A DNA stretch of 64,000 nucleotides from UKL13-2 sp036394575 (GCA_036394575.1 DASWEY010000050.1:3983-67982), one strand, 5' to 3'. Shown: positions 53,001 to 62,135, numbered from the stretch's first letter. The notes: a model not told the origin generated them from the letters alone. Made by a program: numbers and translations.

Positions 53001-54276
53001 GGATTTTTATCCGCCTGCGCAGCCCGCAGGCGCCGATGCGCCGACGCCGACAGGCAGCGGCGCAGTTCAGATCGCCGGCTTCGATGTCAAATTGGACAGT
53101 CTGCTGGCCTACGGCCGTCCGTTTGGCGCCATGAGCCTGAAGGGCCGCCAGACCAGTAACGAATGGCAATTTAATGTGGACAGCGCCGAGGCCGTCGGCG
53201 AATTCAATTGGCGGCCTGCCGCTTTCGATGATCGCGGGGAGGTGCGCGCGCGTCTCGTTAAATTTGTGCTCAATGACGAAAGTTCGCCGCTGACCGCGCC
53301 GCAGCCGATCGTTGAGGCGGTGCGCGAGGCGGACTTCCCGGCGCTCGATATCGTCGCCGACAGTTTTACGCAAAAGGATCGCTGGCTGGGCAAGCTTGAA
53401 TTGCGCGCCAGGCCGCAGGGCCGCGATTGGAAAATCGACCAGCTGAATATCTCCAATGGCCATGTCACCCTGCAAATGGATGGCATCTGGCAGCGTGCCG
53501 TCGAGCCGGCGTCCTCGGTGGATGGGACGCCGACATCGCGCACCACGATGAATATCAGCCTCGATTCATCGAACCTGAATGCCCTGCTGGGCCAGTTTGG
53601 CTATGGTGATCAAATCCGCGGCGGGACCGGCAAACTGAGGGGAAAACTTTCCTGGCCGGGCCATGTCTACCAGATGAAGCTGGTCAATTTGTCGGGGAAC
53701 TTCGCCATTGAAGCCAACAAAGGACAATTCGCCAAGATCGAACCCGGTGCCGGCAAATTGCTTGGCCTGATGAGCTTGCAGTCCCTGCCGCGCCGTCTGA
53801 CGCTGGATTTTCGCGATTTATTCTCGGAGGGATTCGCCTTCGACTCCATCGAGGGCGACTTCAGCATCAAGGACGGCATCATGTTTACCGATAATTTCCA
53901 GCTGGCCGGCCCGGCTGCCGGCGTGCGCATGACCGGCGATATTTCGTTGCCTGCGGAGCGTCAGAATTTGCTGGTGACGGTGGTGCCCAAGCTCAGTGAA
54001 GGGGTTGCTCTGAGTATTGGTGTGGCCACGCTCAATCCAGCGATAGCGCTGGCTGCCTTGTTCGGGCAAAAGGTGCTGCAAGGCCCGGTCGAAAAGATTT
54101 TCTCGTTTCAACTGGCTGTTTCGGGGACATGGGATAATCCCCAAGTGGAACGCCTTGCCAAAGGGGGGGCGCCGGTGGTACTGCCGCCGGGTGCCATTTC
54201 CCCGGTTCCTCCAGTCGCGCCTGCCCCGGGCGCCGACCCTGCCAAATCCGAACCTGCTGTCAAGGCGACACCGTGA
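49999..54276 (+). CDS. yhdP: YhdP-type large AsmA-like envelope protein
   Basis: About 1425 aa. A short basic N-terminus, one transmembrane helix (TLFWAAIVVAILVSLAALVL), then a very long periplasmic chain with repeated beta-rich AsmA/DUF3971 segments and a C-terminal LFGQKVLQGPVEKIFSFQLA typical of YhdP. In E. coli YhdP, TamB and YdbH carry phospholipids toward the outer membrane. The start is uncertain: I give TTG 49999, which keeps the membrane helix near the N-terminus; ATG at 49912 or 49882 would extend it across the glnE start. Stop overlaps the next gene (GTGA). Confidence 0.88.
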   Translation: MRRRSRIISKFRFHVHIGLFCARTLFWAAIVVAILVSLAALVLRFAVLPNVERYQTDIISRAATSSGMDVSVGAIRGGWVGFHPYIEIENLVFLEPASSTSTLRPAGAVALKLPHVDASLSWWSLLLGQIRFAEVSLQAPELTLTRGKDGLIYFAGRALNQPKNGEDDSRLLNFLLEQPGLRVQRASLTWRDDLTAHDELRFTDVGLRIEKAGAFHHLGFVATPPRQLARAIEAAGDLRLDNSDGQWRVNGRLFATVSGADLSALREHIAVPDALQSGVGNVRVWVDIDNSAMAVIAPAAASVAPATVVSNGAATANTAPDARPSGAANDTLALFNPIRLITADLNLVNARAQLQADLAPLNLSRLAGRIEYQAREGGFSISSKGLEIRTRDGVVLPAADFSLTLQNLGDAARARGEISGNGVDLKVIAALLQYFPVGKEVREGVAGFGPRGVVRESVFTWTGPLEKPSSYRIKGALSDFGVNAVGRIPGVSKFSGTVEGDDKGGKFTVAARNVSLDVPNLFRAPLGFDTFDGDGAWQVTPEAVVVELARLSFTNADLTGEIAGRYSRLRSASDHAGTAISVEKQPGSLDIKGTFAHVKATSVGNYLPNGIAQTRDYLDWAIRGGEMTSATFQLKGDIYQFPFRHGKGGEFKSVAHLAKVDFRYAEGWPIINDIGAEMVFENTKFSVRSDRAQIFKTRLGVTSVLINDLAEQPQTLEISSSADARAEDVSRFLRESPLASSVGAFTRVVSLEGPGSLELALKIPLGSKGQVKVDGKYSVNRATAKTIFGPVISSLSGGVTFTENGVKSFAPTGTANALSGTAFGNPFSISINGGGSAGVTTEFSARADLAQLADVLPFKMPQQVAGTANFDGRILSRSGGTEVIIDSPLTGIASALPYPLAKRVDEARALRVQIVDTAQATERILVAVAGNAAAGGQAEALETRIEARFQRRFDSNGVPQGLFGGMAMVGMPAKDETIPAGLWLGGTLRQFDFDAWLKAFKDFYPPAQPAGADAPTPTGSGAVQIAGFDVKLDSLLAYGRPFGAMSLKGRQTSNEWQFNVDSAEAVGEFNWRPAAFDDRGEVRARLVKFVLNDESSPLTAPQPIVEAVREADFPALDIVADSFTQKDRWLGKLELRARPQGRDWKIDQLNISNGHVTLQMDGIWQRAVEPASSVDGTPTSRTTMNISLDSSNLNALLGQFGYGDQIRGGTGKLRGKLSWPGHVYQMKLVNLSGNFAIEANKGQFAKIEPGAGKLLGLMSLQSLPRRLTLDFRDLFSEGFAFDSIEGDFSIKDGIMFTDNFQLAGPAAGVRMTGDISLPAERQNLLVTVVPKLSEGVALSIGVATLNPAIALAALFGQKVLQGPVEKIFSFQLAVSGTWDNPQVERLAKGGAPVVLPPGAISPVPPVAPAPGADPAKSEPAVKATP

Positions 54277-55169
54277 TCCTGACCCGCAACTCCTCGCCCC
54301 TGCCTGACGACCTTGCCAAAGTCCAGCAGTCCACGCAATCGTTTTTTCGCGTCGCTGCCATTCAGATGGCCAGCGGTCCGAACATCCAGGCCAATCTCCA
54401 GGAGGCAACCCGTTTGGTCGAGCTGGCGGCATCGACCGGCGCGCGCATTGTCGCCCTGCCGGAATACTTTGCGATCATGGGGATGAAAGACACGGACAAG
54501 GTGGCGGTGCGTGAGCGCGAGGGGGATGGTCCGATTCAGAACTGGCTGGCCGAAACGGCGGCGAAACATCGTATATGGCTGATCGGCGGCTCGATCCCGA
54601 TGGAATCCGGCATGCCGGGCAAGGTGCGCAATTCCTGCCTGGTATACGACAAGGAAGGCCGCCAGGTCGCGCGCTACGACAAGATCCACCTGTTCAATCT
54701 CTCCCTCGGCACCGAGAATTTCTCGGAAGAACGCACCATCGAGCCGGGTAGCCGCGTGGCGGTGCTGGATTCGCCGTTCGGACGCATCGGCCTGTCGATT
54801 TGCTACGATCTGCGGTTCCCCGAGTTGTATCGGGCGATGGGCGATGTCGATATCATCCTGATTCCCTCCGCGTTTACCGCCACCACCGGCAAGGCGCACT
54901 GGGAACCGCTGATTCGCGCGCGCGCCATCGAAAACATGGCCTATGTGATCGCTCCGGCGCAGGGCGGCTATCACGTCAACGGCCGCGAGACGCATGGCGA
55001 TTCGATGATCGTCGATCCCTGGGGGGTGGTGCTGGACCGTCTGCCGCGCGGCTCGGGTGTGGTGGTCGCCGGCGTTTACCCGCAATATCTGAAAAAAATC
55101 CGCCAGAGCCTGCCGGCATTGAAGCATCGCACCCTGGGCCTTGGCCGCGGCGACAGCGCCGACGGCTAG
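54273..55169 (+). CDS. Carbon-nitrogen hydrolase (Nit1/Nit2-like amidase)
   Basis: 298 aa from GTG 54273, overlapping the upstream stop by 4 bases. The nitrilase triad is in place: Glu64 in LPEYF, Lys137 in RYDKIHLFN, Cys177 in SICYDLRFPELYR. Order and surroundings (AIQMASG at the start, LIRARAIENMAYVIAPAQGG, HGDSMIVDPWG) fit the Nit group, which in model organisms hydrolyses deaminated glutathione or omega-amides. The position between yhdP and tldD is the common one in betaproteobacteria. The exact substrate is not shown by the sequence. Confidence 0.88.
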   Translation: MILTRNSSPLPDDLAKVQQSTQSFFRVAAIQMASGPNIQANLQEATRLVELAASTGARIVALPEYFAIMGMKDTDKVAVREREGDGPIQNWLAETAAKHRIWLIGGSIPMESGMPGKVRNSCLVYDKEGRQVARYDKIHLFNLSLGTENFSEERTIEPGSRVAVLDSPFGRIGLSICYDLRFPELYRAMGDVDIILIPSAFTATTGKAHWEPLIRARAIENMAYVIAPAQGGYHVNGRETHGDSMIVDPWGVVLDRLPRGSGVVVAGVYPQYLKKIRQSLPALKHRTLGLGRGDSADG

Positions 55170-55238
55170 CCTGGAATTTACCGCAATATCCCCCAAGTTA
55201 CCCTTGTCTCCGGCCATTCGCGCCGCATCTGGAATGTC

Positions 55239-56678
55239 ATGAACACTTCGCACCTCAGTATTGCCCGGCAAACCCTGCTGGCTCCCTACGCGCTCACCGA
55301 GTCCTCGCTCGAATCAGTGTTCGGCGACATCATGCTGCATGACGCCGACTACGCCGACCTTTACTTCCAGTACTCGCGCTCCGAGGGCTGGAGCCTCGAG
55401 GAAGGGCGGGTGAAATCAGGCAGCTTCAATATCGACCAGGGGGTCGGCGTGCGCGTGGTGTCGGGCGAAAAGACCGCCTTCGCGTATTCGGACGACATCA
55501 GCCTGCCCGCCTTGCAGGACGCGGCACGCGCCACGCGCAGCATCGCGCGTGTCGGCGGCAACGGTGGGGCGACGGCGTCGACGCAGAAAGCCAGCCACGC
55601 GCTGTATATGCCCACCGACCCGGTGTCGAGTTTTGCCGATGGCGAAAAAGTGAAGATCCTCGAGCGCCTCGAGCAATTCGCGCGCAGCATCGATCCGCGC
55701 GTCAAGGAAGTGATGGGACGCCTGTCGGGCGAATACGAAGTGGTGATGGTGGCGCGGCACGACGGCGTGATGGCGGCGGATGTGCGCCCGCTGGTGCATA
55801 TTGGCCTGACCGTGATCGCGGAGCAAAACGGCCGGCGCGAGCAGGGCCACACCGGCGGCGGCGGTCGCTATGACTATCACTACTTTACCGACGAGGTGCT
55901 GAAAGGCTATGCGCAGGCGGCGGTGCGCGAGGCGCTGATCAACCTCGATGCGCGCCCTGCGCCGGCCGGGCAGATGTCGGTGGTGTTGGGCCCCGGCTGG
56001 CCTGGAATCCTGCTGCACGAGGCTGTCGGTCACAGCCTCGAGGGCGATTTCAACCGCAAGGGCAGCTCCGTATTCGCCAACCGCATGGGCGAGCGGATTG
56101 CGGCCCCCGGCGTGACGGTCGTCGATGACGGCACCATGACGGACCGGCGCGGCTCGCTCAATGTTGACGACGAGGGCAACCTCACGCAGCGCAATGTGCT
56201 GATCGAGGATGGCATTCTCAGGGGCTATATGCAGGATTCGCTCAACGCCAGGCTGATGAAAGTGTCCGTCACCGGCAATGCGCGCCGCGAGTCGTATGCG
56301 CATATTCCGATGCCGCGCATGACCAACACCTATATGCTGGGCGGCGACAAGAGCCGGGATGAAATCGTCGCCTCGATGAAGCGCGGGCTTTACGCCGTCA
56401 ATTTCGGCGGCGGACAGGTGGATACCACCAGCGGCAAGTTCGTGTTTTCCGCCTCGGAAGCGTATATGGTCGAAGACGGAAAAATTCTCTACCCGGTGGT
56501 CGGCGCCACCCTGATCGGCAACGGCATCGAATCGCTGAAACAGATCACCATGATCGGTAACGATATGCAGCTCGACGGCGGCCTCGGGGTATGCGGCAAG
56601 GAAGGCCAGAGCGTGCCGGTCGGCGTGGGCCAGCCCACCTTGCGTATCGAGGGACTGACCGTGGGCGGTACGGCGTGA
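55239..56678 (+). CDS. tldD: Metalloprotease TldD
   Basis: 479 aa. TldD forms a heterodimer with TldE (PmbA) that degrades unfolded peptides, as in microcin B17 maturation and CcdA turnover. The zinc site is HEAVGHSLEGDF (HExxxH, about 262-267), and the later Cys in GLGVCGKEGQSVPVGVGQP completes it. TldE is not in the window. The gene follows the nitrilase by 69 bases. Confidence 0.96.
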   Translation: MNTSHLSIARQTLLAPYALTESSLESVFGDIMLHDADYADLYFQYSRSEGWSLEEGRVKSGSFNIDQGVGVRVVSGEKTAFAYSDDISLPALQDAARATRSIARVGGNGGATASTQKASHALYMPTDPVSSFADGEKVKILERLEQFARSIDPRVKEVMGRLSGEYEVVMVARHDGVMAADVRPLVHIGLTVIAEQNGRREQGHTGGGGRYDYHYFTDEVLKGYAQAAVREALINLDARPAPAGQMSVVLGPGWPGILLHEAVGHSLEGDFNRKGSSVFANRMGERIAAPGVTVVDDGTMTDRRGSLNVDDEGNLTQRNVLIEDGILRGYMQDSLNARLMKVSVTGNARRESYAHIPMPRMTNTYMLGGDKSRDEIVASMKRGLYAVNFGGGQVDTTSGKFVFSASEAYMVEDGKILYPVVGATLIGNGIESLKQITMIGNDMQLDGGLGVCGKEGQSVPVGVGQPTLRIEGLTVGGTA

Positions 56679-56697
56679 ACGGCGGAGATCGCCAATA

Positions 56698-57210
56698 ATG
56701 ACTGAAGCGTTGTCCGGGGCCGATGTACCGACCATCGGCCCCGAACGGATTCCACTGCGTTTTCCGGATGGGTTTTCGACGCGTGCCGTCATGGCGGTGA
56801 TGACCGAAAAGTTCGGCCTGCGCGGCCTGCGCATTGCCGCCATGATCGGCTTCATGGTCGGCTACCTGTGGTGGAAGGGCTGCTCGTCGATTCCTTGCGC
56901 CTTGCTCTATGGATTCGCAGTGCTTTGCCTGGTGTTCTTTGCTGGCGTGGTGTGGGCGGCCAAGGATGCGCTGGACAAGTTCGTGGCACGGCACCAGGGC
57001 GATGCCTGGTTGATCGTTGACGAAGCCGGCATCGGCGGCGAGGCGCGCGGTGAACGGTTTCAGATACCCTGGGAAGGGTTTCGGCGCATCGTCGCGCGCC
57101 GCGATTTCTGGCTGTTGGAAACCCGGCAGGGCGGCTGGATGGTATTGCCCACAACGGCGTTCACCGCGCGTGCCTGGACCTTGTTCAGGCAAAAGGCCAG
57201 AAACCGCTAG
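56698..57210 (+). CDS. YcxB-like two-helix membrane protein
   Basis: 170 aa. Two transmembrane helices (about 47-60 and 65-88) are followed by a soluble C-terminal part WLIVDEAGIGGEARGERFQI, then a region with IPWEGFRRIV and WMVLPTTAFT. This soluble segment is similar in pattern to the YcxB-like C-terminal domain (PF14317), of unknown function. It starts 19 bases after tldD and may be in the same transcript. Confidence 0.6.
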   Translation: MTEALSGADVPTIGPERIPLRFPDGFSTRAVMAVMTEKFGLRGLRIAAMIGFMVGYLWWKGCSSIPCALLYGFAVLCLVFFAGVVWAAKDALDKFVARHQGDAWLIVDEAGIGGEARGERFQIPWEGFRRIVARRDFWLLETRQGGWMVLPTTAFTARAWTLFRQKARNR

Positions 57211-57344
57211 CCCGCGCTGCTGAGGCTCGTCACAAACTGCCAGGCACCGAAATGGTGCCGCGGTAGGTCAATGGTGTCGCATCTGGTCGTGTGCGTCGCT
57301 GTTGCCGATGTTAAGATTTGGGAATTGTTTTTTTGACTGAGCCG

Positions 57345-58109
57345 ATGAGCAACGATTTCATTCTCGAAACGCGCGATCTCACCAAGGAATTCCGCGGCTT
57401 CATCGCCGTCGACAAGGTGAATATCAAGGTCCGGCGCGGCAGCATTCATGCCTTGATCGGCCCCAACGGCGCCGGCAAGACCACCTTCTTCAATCTGCTC
57501 ACCAAGTTTCTCCCGCCGACCCGCGGCTCCATTCTCTACAACGGCATCGACATCACCCACGAGAAGCCCGCGCAGACCGCGCGCCGCGGTGTCATCCGTT
57601 CCTTCCAGATTTCGGCGGTATTCCCGCATCTGACGGTGCTGGAAAATGTGCGCGTGGCCCTGCAGCGCAAGCTTGGCACCAGCTTTCACTTCTGGAAATC
57701 CGAGGCGACGCTTTCGCACTTGAACGAGCGCGCCATGCAATTGCTCACCGAAGTCGATCTCGCCGGTTTCGCCGATACCAAGACGGTTGAATTGCCCTAT
57801 GGCCGCAAACGCGCACTGGAGATTGCCACCACGCTCGCGGTCGATCCCGAGTTGATGCTGCTCGATGAGCCCACCCAGGGCATGGGACACGAAGACGTAG
57901 GCCGCGTGGTTGAGCTGATCCGCAAGGTCGCCGCCAATCGCACGGTGCTGATGGTTGAACACAATATGAATGTGATCTCCAACCTGTCGGACATGATTAC
58001 GGTGCTGGCGCGCGGCACGGTGCTGGCGGAAGGGCCCTACGCCGAGGTATCGAAGAACCCGCTGGTGCTCGAGGCCTATGTCGGTTCCAGCGAAGCGGAG
58101 GCCGCATGA
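57345..58109 (+). CDS. livG: Branched-chain-type ABC transporter ATPase LivG
   Basis: 254 aa from ATG 57345. Walker A GPNGAGKTT (39-47) and Walker B MLLDEPTQGMG (about 171-181) are canonical. The ABC signature is not LSGGQ but LPYGRKRALEIA (150-161), the LivG-type form. A longer start (TTG 57318) lacks support. It is the first gene of livG-livF-livK-livH-livM and overlaps livF by 4 bases. The partner ATPase LivF has a changed Walker A, see findings. Confidence 0.93.
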   Translation: MSNDFILETRDLTKEFRGFIAVDKVNIKVRRGSIHALIGPNGAGKTTFFNLLTKFLPPTRGSILYNGIDITHEKPAQTARRGVIRSFQISAVFPHLTVLENVRVALQRKLGTSFHFWKSEATLSHLNERAMQLLTEVDLAGFADTKTVELPYGRKRALEIATTLAVDPELMLLDEPTQGMGHEDVGRVVELIRKVAANRTVLMVEHNMNVISNLSDMITVLARGTVLAEGPYAEVSKNPLVLEAYVGSSEAEAA

Positions 58110-58831
58110 GCGCCTTGCCGCAAACCGCCGTCCAGTCCGCACTGAGCATCTCGGATCTGCATGCCTACTATGGCGAGTCGCATATCCTGCATGGCGTCTC
58201 GATCGATGTAAAACGCGGGGAGCTGGTGACCCTGCTGGGCCGCAACGGCGCCGGGCGCACCACCACGCTGAAGGCGATCCTGGGCCTGACCGGCAAGCGC
58301 GCCGGCTCGGTGAAAGTAAACGGCACCGAGACCATCGGCCTGGCCTCGCACAAGATTGCGCGCCTGGGGCTGGGCTACTGCCCGGAAGAGCGCGGCATTT
58401 TTTCCAGCCTGTCCTGCGAGGAAAATCTCCTGCTGCTGCCCAAGGTCGGCAAGGGCGGCATGGGCATCGACGAAATTTACGCCATGTTCCCCAACCTCAA
58501 GGAGCGCCGCAGCAGCCAGGGCACGCGCCTCTCCGGTGGCGAGCAGCAAATGCTGGCGATGGCGCGCATCCTGCGCACCGGCGCCGATATCCTGCTGCTC
58601 GATGAAATTACCGAGGGCCTGGCCCCGGTGATCGTGCAGGCGCTGGGTCGCGTGATCCGGGAACTCAAGGCCAAGGGATTTACCATCGTCATGGTCGAAC
58701 AGAATTTCCGCTTCGCCGCCCCGCTGGCCGATCGGCACTACGTGATGGAACACGGCAAAATTGCCGCGATCGTCGAGAAGCACGAGCTGGCGGCAAAGAC
58801 CGCCATGCTTCACGAGTTTTTAGGGGTGTAG
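58106..58831 (+). CDS. livF: Branched-chain-type ABC transporter ATPase LivF
   Basis: 241 aa. Walker A is GRNGAGRTT (45-53): the usual Lys is Arg51 (codon CGC 58256-58258). The signature LSGGEQQMLAMAR (142-154) and Walker B ILLLDE (162-167) are canonical, but Walker B is followed by Ile-Thr-Glu-Gly-Leu rather than Pro-Ser-Glu-Gly-Leu. LivF and LivG form the ATPase heterodimer of the transporter. The substitution may be common in this clade; I cannot check. It overlaps livG (ATGA). Confidence 0.92.
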   Translation: MSALPQTAVQSALSISDLHAYYGESHILHGVSIDVKRGELVTLLGRNGAGRTTTLKAILGLTGKRAGSVKVNGTETIGLASHKIARLGLGYCPEERGIFSSLSCEENLLLLPKVGKGGMGIDEIYAMFPNLKERRSSQGTRLSGGEQQMLAMARILRTGADILLLDEITEGLAPVIVQALGRVIRELKAKGFTIVMVEQNFRFAAPLADRHYVMEHGKIAAIVEKHELAAKTAMLHEFLGV

Positions 58832-58933
58832 GCGGCTTCGCGGACCCGGCCGGGGCCGGCGTCCGATGCAGGACATCCCGCAAGAGTGTAATAAGGCGTC
58901 TTGGTAGTCCAATAAAACAAAGGAGGATTCAAC

Positions 58934-60154
58934 ATGAAACGTAACTTGATTGCGGCGCTGGTTGCCGCCGCGTTTGCAGCAGGTGCAGGCAGCGCTTGGG
59001 CTCAGCAGGGCAAGCTGTCCGACGGCATCGTCAAGATCGGTGTATTGACCGATATGTCGGGCGTGTATGCCGACTACGGCGGCCAGGGTGCGGTTACCGC
59101 AGCCAAGATGGCGGTGGAAGACTTCGGCGGCAAGATGTTCGGCAAGACCATCGAAGTGGTCAGCGCCGATCACCAGAACAAACCCGACGTCGCCAAGAAC
59201 GTCACCCAGCAGTGGTTCGATCGCGACCAGGTCGATGCGACCTTCGAAAACCTGAACTCCGGCGTCGCGCTGGCGGTGCAGGCGCTGGGCAAGGAGAAGA
59301 ACCGCATTACCGTGGTCACCGGCGCGGCATCGGCGCGATTGACCAATGAAGACTGCTCCCCCGGCACCGGCATCCATTACCTGATGGATACCGTGGCGCT
59401 GGGCAATGTGGTCGGCAAAGCGATCGTCAAGGATGGCGGCGACACCTGGTTCTTCCTGACCGCCGATTACGCTTTCGGCCATTCGCTGGAAAAAGACACC
59501 GGCGAAGTGGTGAAAGCGGCCGGCGGCAAGGTGCTGGGCGCGGTGCGTCATCCGCTCAATACCGGAGATTTTTCCTCGTTCCTGTTGCAGGCGCAGGCTT
59601 CCAAGGCAAAGATCATCGGCCTGGCCAATGCCGGCGGGGATACCGTCAACAGCATCAAGGCCGCCTCGGAATTCGGCCTGACCCAAAACCAGAATCTGGC
59701 GGCATTGCTGATGCTGATTACGGATGTGCACGCGGTGGGCCTGAAGACCGCGCAGGGCCTATACCTGACCGAAGCCTGGTACTGGGACCTGAACCCGGAA
59801 TCGCGCGCCTGGGCTGCTCGTTATGAAGAGCGCATGAAGAGAAAACCGAATTCGAATCATGCGTCGGTCTATTCCGCGGTGATGCATTATCTGAACGCGG
59901 TCAAGGCGACCGGTACCGACGACACTGCCACGGTGCTGAAGAAGATGAAGGAAACGCCGATCAACGATATGTTCGCCAAGGGCGGCAAGATTCGCGAAGA
60001 CGGTCGCATGGTGCACGATATGTATTTATTCCAGGTGAAAAAGCCCTCCGATTCCAAGCAGCCCTGGGACTACTACACCTTGAAAGCCACGGTTAAGGGC
60101 GAGGATGCGTTCCGGCCGATGTCGGCATCGCTGTGCCCGGCATTCAAGAAGTAG
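58934..60154 (+). CDS. livK: Substrate-binding protein of the LIV-type transporter
   Basis: 406 aa. Signal peptide 1-23 (SAWAQ). Type I periplasmic binding fold: KIGVLTDMSGVYADYGGQGA, ENLNSGVALAVQALG, FFLTADYAFGHSLEKDTGEV, and the ending MYLFQVKKPSDSKQPWDYY. This last motif is seen in binding proteins near aromatic or amide catabolic genes, so the ligand need not be leucine. A strong AAAGGAGGA stands 6 bases before the ATG. It differs clearly from the two orphan binding proteins at 33.8-36.3 kb. Confidence 0.92.
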   Translation: MKRNLIAALVAAAFAAGAGSAWAQQGKLSDGIVKIGVLTDMSGVYADYGGQGAVTAAKMAVEDFGGKMFGKTIEVVSADHQNKPDVAKNVTQQWFDRDQVDATFENLNSGVALAVQALGKEKNRITVVTGAASARLTNEDCSPGTGIHYLMDTVALGNVVGKAIVKDGGDTWFFLTADYAFGHSLEKDTGEVVKAAGGKVLGAVRHPLNTGDFSSFLLQAQASKAKIIGLANAGGDTVNSIKAASEFGLTQNQNLAALLMLITDVHAVGLKTAQGLYLTEAWYWDLNPESRAWAARYEERMKRKPNSNHASVYSAVMHYLNAVKATGTDDTATVLKKMKETPINDMFAKGGKIREDGRMVHDMYLFQVKKPSDSKQPWDYYTLKATVKGEDAFRPMSASLCPAFKK

Positions 60155-60207
60155 GCATTGATCCAACGGGTGGGTCGCCCGCGGCGGCTCGCCCGGTTTT
60201 GCGTTGA

Positions 60208-60233
60208 TGCCGGCCTCTTGCCGGCAAGTTTTT
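60208..60233 (+). terminator. Partial terminator after the binding-protein gene
   Basis: Stem TGCCGGC/GCCGGCA with a CTCTT loop followed by AGTTTTT, between livK and livH. Such hairpins often let the binding protein be made in excess of the permease. Confidence 0.7.
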
Positions 60234-60276
60234 GGCCTTTGCACCGACCAATCCATCCGAACCCGCAGAACAATAA

Positions 60277-61164
60277 ATGACTGAAATTTTTGGCGTACCT
60301 GTCCAGGCCCTGATGGGCCAGCTGATGATCGGCCTGGTCAACGGCTCGTTCTATGCAATCCTGTCGCTGGGACTGGCGGTGATTTTCGGCATGCTCAACA
60401 TCGTCAACTTTGCGCACGGCGCAATGTACATGGTGGGCGCCTTCTTTTCCTGGTTGCTGCTGGATCAACTTGGCATCAACTACTGGTGGTCGCTGCTGCT
60501 CGCGCCGATCGGCGTGGGCCTCATCGGCGTGGTCATCGAAAAGACCATGCTGCGCTGGCTGTACCAGCTCGATCATCTCTACGGTCTGTTGCTGACCTTC
60601 GGATTGGCGCTGATTTTTGAAGGCCTGTTCCGCGACAAATATGGCGTATCCGGGCAGCCCTATGAGCTGCCGGATATCTTCAGGGGCGCCTTCAACCTGG
60701 GCTTCATGCTGCTGCCCAAATACCGCGCCTGGGTGGTGCTGGCCTCGCTGGTGGTATGCCTCGGTACCTGGTACACCATCGAGCGTACCCGGCTCGGTTC
60801 CTACCTGCGCGCCGGTACCGAGAATCCGAAACTGGTGCAGGCCTTCGGCATCAATGTGCCGCTGATGGTGACGCTGACTTATGCTTTCGGCGTCGGGCTT
60901 GCCGGGCTTGCCGGTGTGCTGGCCGCACCGGTTTACCAGGTCAATCCGCTGATGGGCTCGAATATCATCATCGTCGTGTTTGCGGTGGTGGTGATCGGCG
61001 GCATGGGGTCGATCATGGGCGCCGTTCTTACCGGTCTTGCGCTGGGCCTCGTCGAGGGCCTGACCAAGGTGTTTTATCCCGAGGCTTCGGCCACCGTGGT
61101 GTTCATCATCATGGCGATCGTGCTGCTGATCCGGCCCGCAGGCCTGTTTGGTCGCGAGGCTTGA
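60277..61164 (+). CDS. livH: LIV-type ABC permease LivH
   Basis: 295 aa, about eight transmembrane helices. Typical segments are LMIGLVNGSFYAILSLGLAV, FGMLNIVNFAHGAMYMVGAF, and the cytoplasmic loop YLRAGTENPKLVQAFGINV that contacts the ATPases. Stop TGA overlaps the ATG of livM by one base. Confidence 0.95.
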   Translation: MTEIFGVPVQALMGQLMIGLVNGSFYAILSLGLAVIFGMLNIVNFAHGAMYMVGAFFSWLLLDQLGINYWWSLLLAPIGVGLIGVVIEKTMLRWLYQLDHLYGLLLTFGLALIFEGLFRDKYGVSGQPYELPDIFRGAFNLGFMLLPKYRAWVVLASLVVCLGTWYTIERTRLGSYLRAGTENPKLVQAFGINVPLMVTLTYAFGVGLAGLAGVLAAPVYQVNPLMGSNIIIVVFAVVVIGGMGSIMGAVLTGLALGLVEGLTKVFYPEASATVVFIIMAIVLLIRPAGLFGREA

Positions 61165-62135
61165 TGATCATGGACAAGACAATGAATACTGCAATCACGG
61201 TCCCCGCCGCTGCCGACCGGCAAAAACGCAGCAAGATCCTCTATGCCATCCTGTTCGCCGGCCTGTGTGTGGCGCCGTTCGTGGGCTATCCCATCTTCTT
61301 GATGACCTGCCTGTGCTTCGCCCTGTTCGCCTGCGCCTTCAATTTGCTGATCGGCTTTACCGGCTTGCTGTCCTTCGGGCATGCCATGTTCTTCGGCTCG
61401 GCCGCCTATGTATGCGGTTATGCCGCCAAGTTCTGGGGACTGACCCCGGAACTTTCCATTCTGCTGGGTACCCTCGGTGCCGCTTTGCTGGGTTGGGTGG
61501 TCGGCTGGCTGGCGGTGCGCCGCCAGGGGATTTACTTCGCGATGGTGACCCTGGCCTTGTCGCAGCTGGTTTACTTCATCTGCGTGCAGGTGCCGTTTAC
61601 CGGCGCCGAGGACGGCATGCAGAGCATTCCACGCGGCAAGTTGTTCGGCCTGATCGATCTGGGCAATGATATCGCCATGTATTTCGTGGTGCTGGCCTTC
61701 TTCGTGTTCGGTTTCTGGCTGATCTATCGCACCATACATTCGCCCTTCGGCCAGGTGCTGAAATCGATCCGCGAAAACGAGCAGCGCGCGTTGTCGCTCG
61801 GCTATGACGTCGACAAATACAAGTTGATGGCCTTCGTGATCTCCGCCGCGCTGGCGGGACTGGCGGGCGCCGTCAAATCGCTGGCGCTGGGGCTGGCCAG
61901 CCTGACCGATGTGACCTGGCAGATGTCTGGGGAGGTCGTGCTGATGACCCTGCTGGGCGGGATGGGCACCATCCTCGGCCCGGTATTGGGTGCCAGCACT
62001 ATCGTCACCATGCAGAATTACCTTTCCGGCTACGGTTCCAAGGTGACCATCATCATGGGCGTGACCTTCGTGGTTTGCGTGCTGGCCTTCCGCCGCGGCA
62101 TTGTCGGCGAGATCGAGCACCGTCTCGGCAAATAA
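61164..62135 (+). CDS. livM: LIV-type ABC permease LivM
   Basis: 323 aa from the ATG overlapping the livH stop; ATG 61170 is an alternative. About ten helices. Typical features: NLLIGFTGLLSFGHAMFFGS, ALSQLVYFICVQ, the ATPase-contacting loop GQVLKSIRENEQRALSLGYD and GGMGTILGPVLGASTIV. It closes the transporter operon, 163 bases before etfB. Confidence 0.95.
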   Translation: MIMDKTMNTAITVPAAADRQKRSKILYAILFAGLCVAPFVGYPIFLMTCLCFALFACAFNLLIGFTGLLSFGHAMFFGSAAYVCGYAAKFWGLTPELSILLGTLGAALLGWVVGWLAVRRQGIYFAMVTLALSQLVYFICVQVPFTGAEDGMQSIPRGKLFGLIDLGNDIAMYFVVLAFFVFGFWLIYRTIHSPFGQVLKSIRENEQRALSLGYDVDKYKLMAFVISAALAGLAGAVKSLALGLASLTDVTWQMSGEVVLMTLLGGMGTILGPVLGASTIVTMQNYLSGYGSKVTIIMGVTFVVCVLAFRRGIVGEIEHRLGK

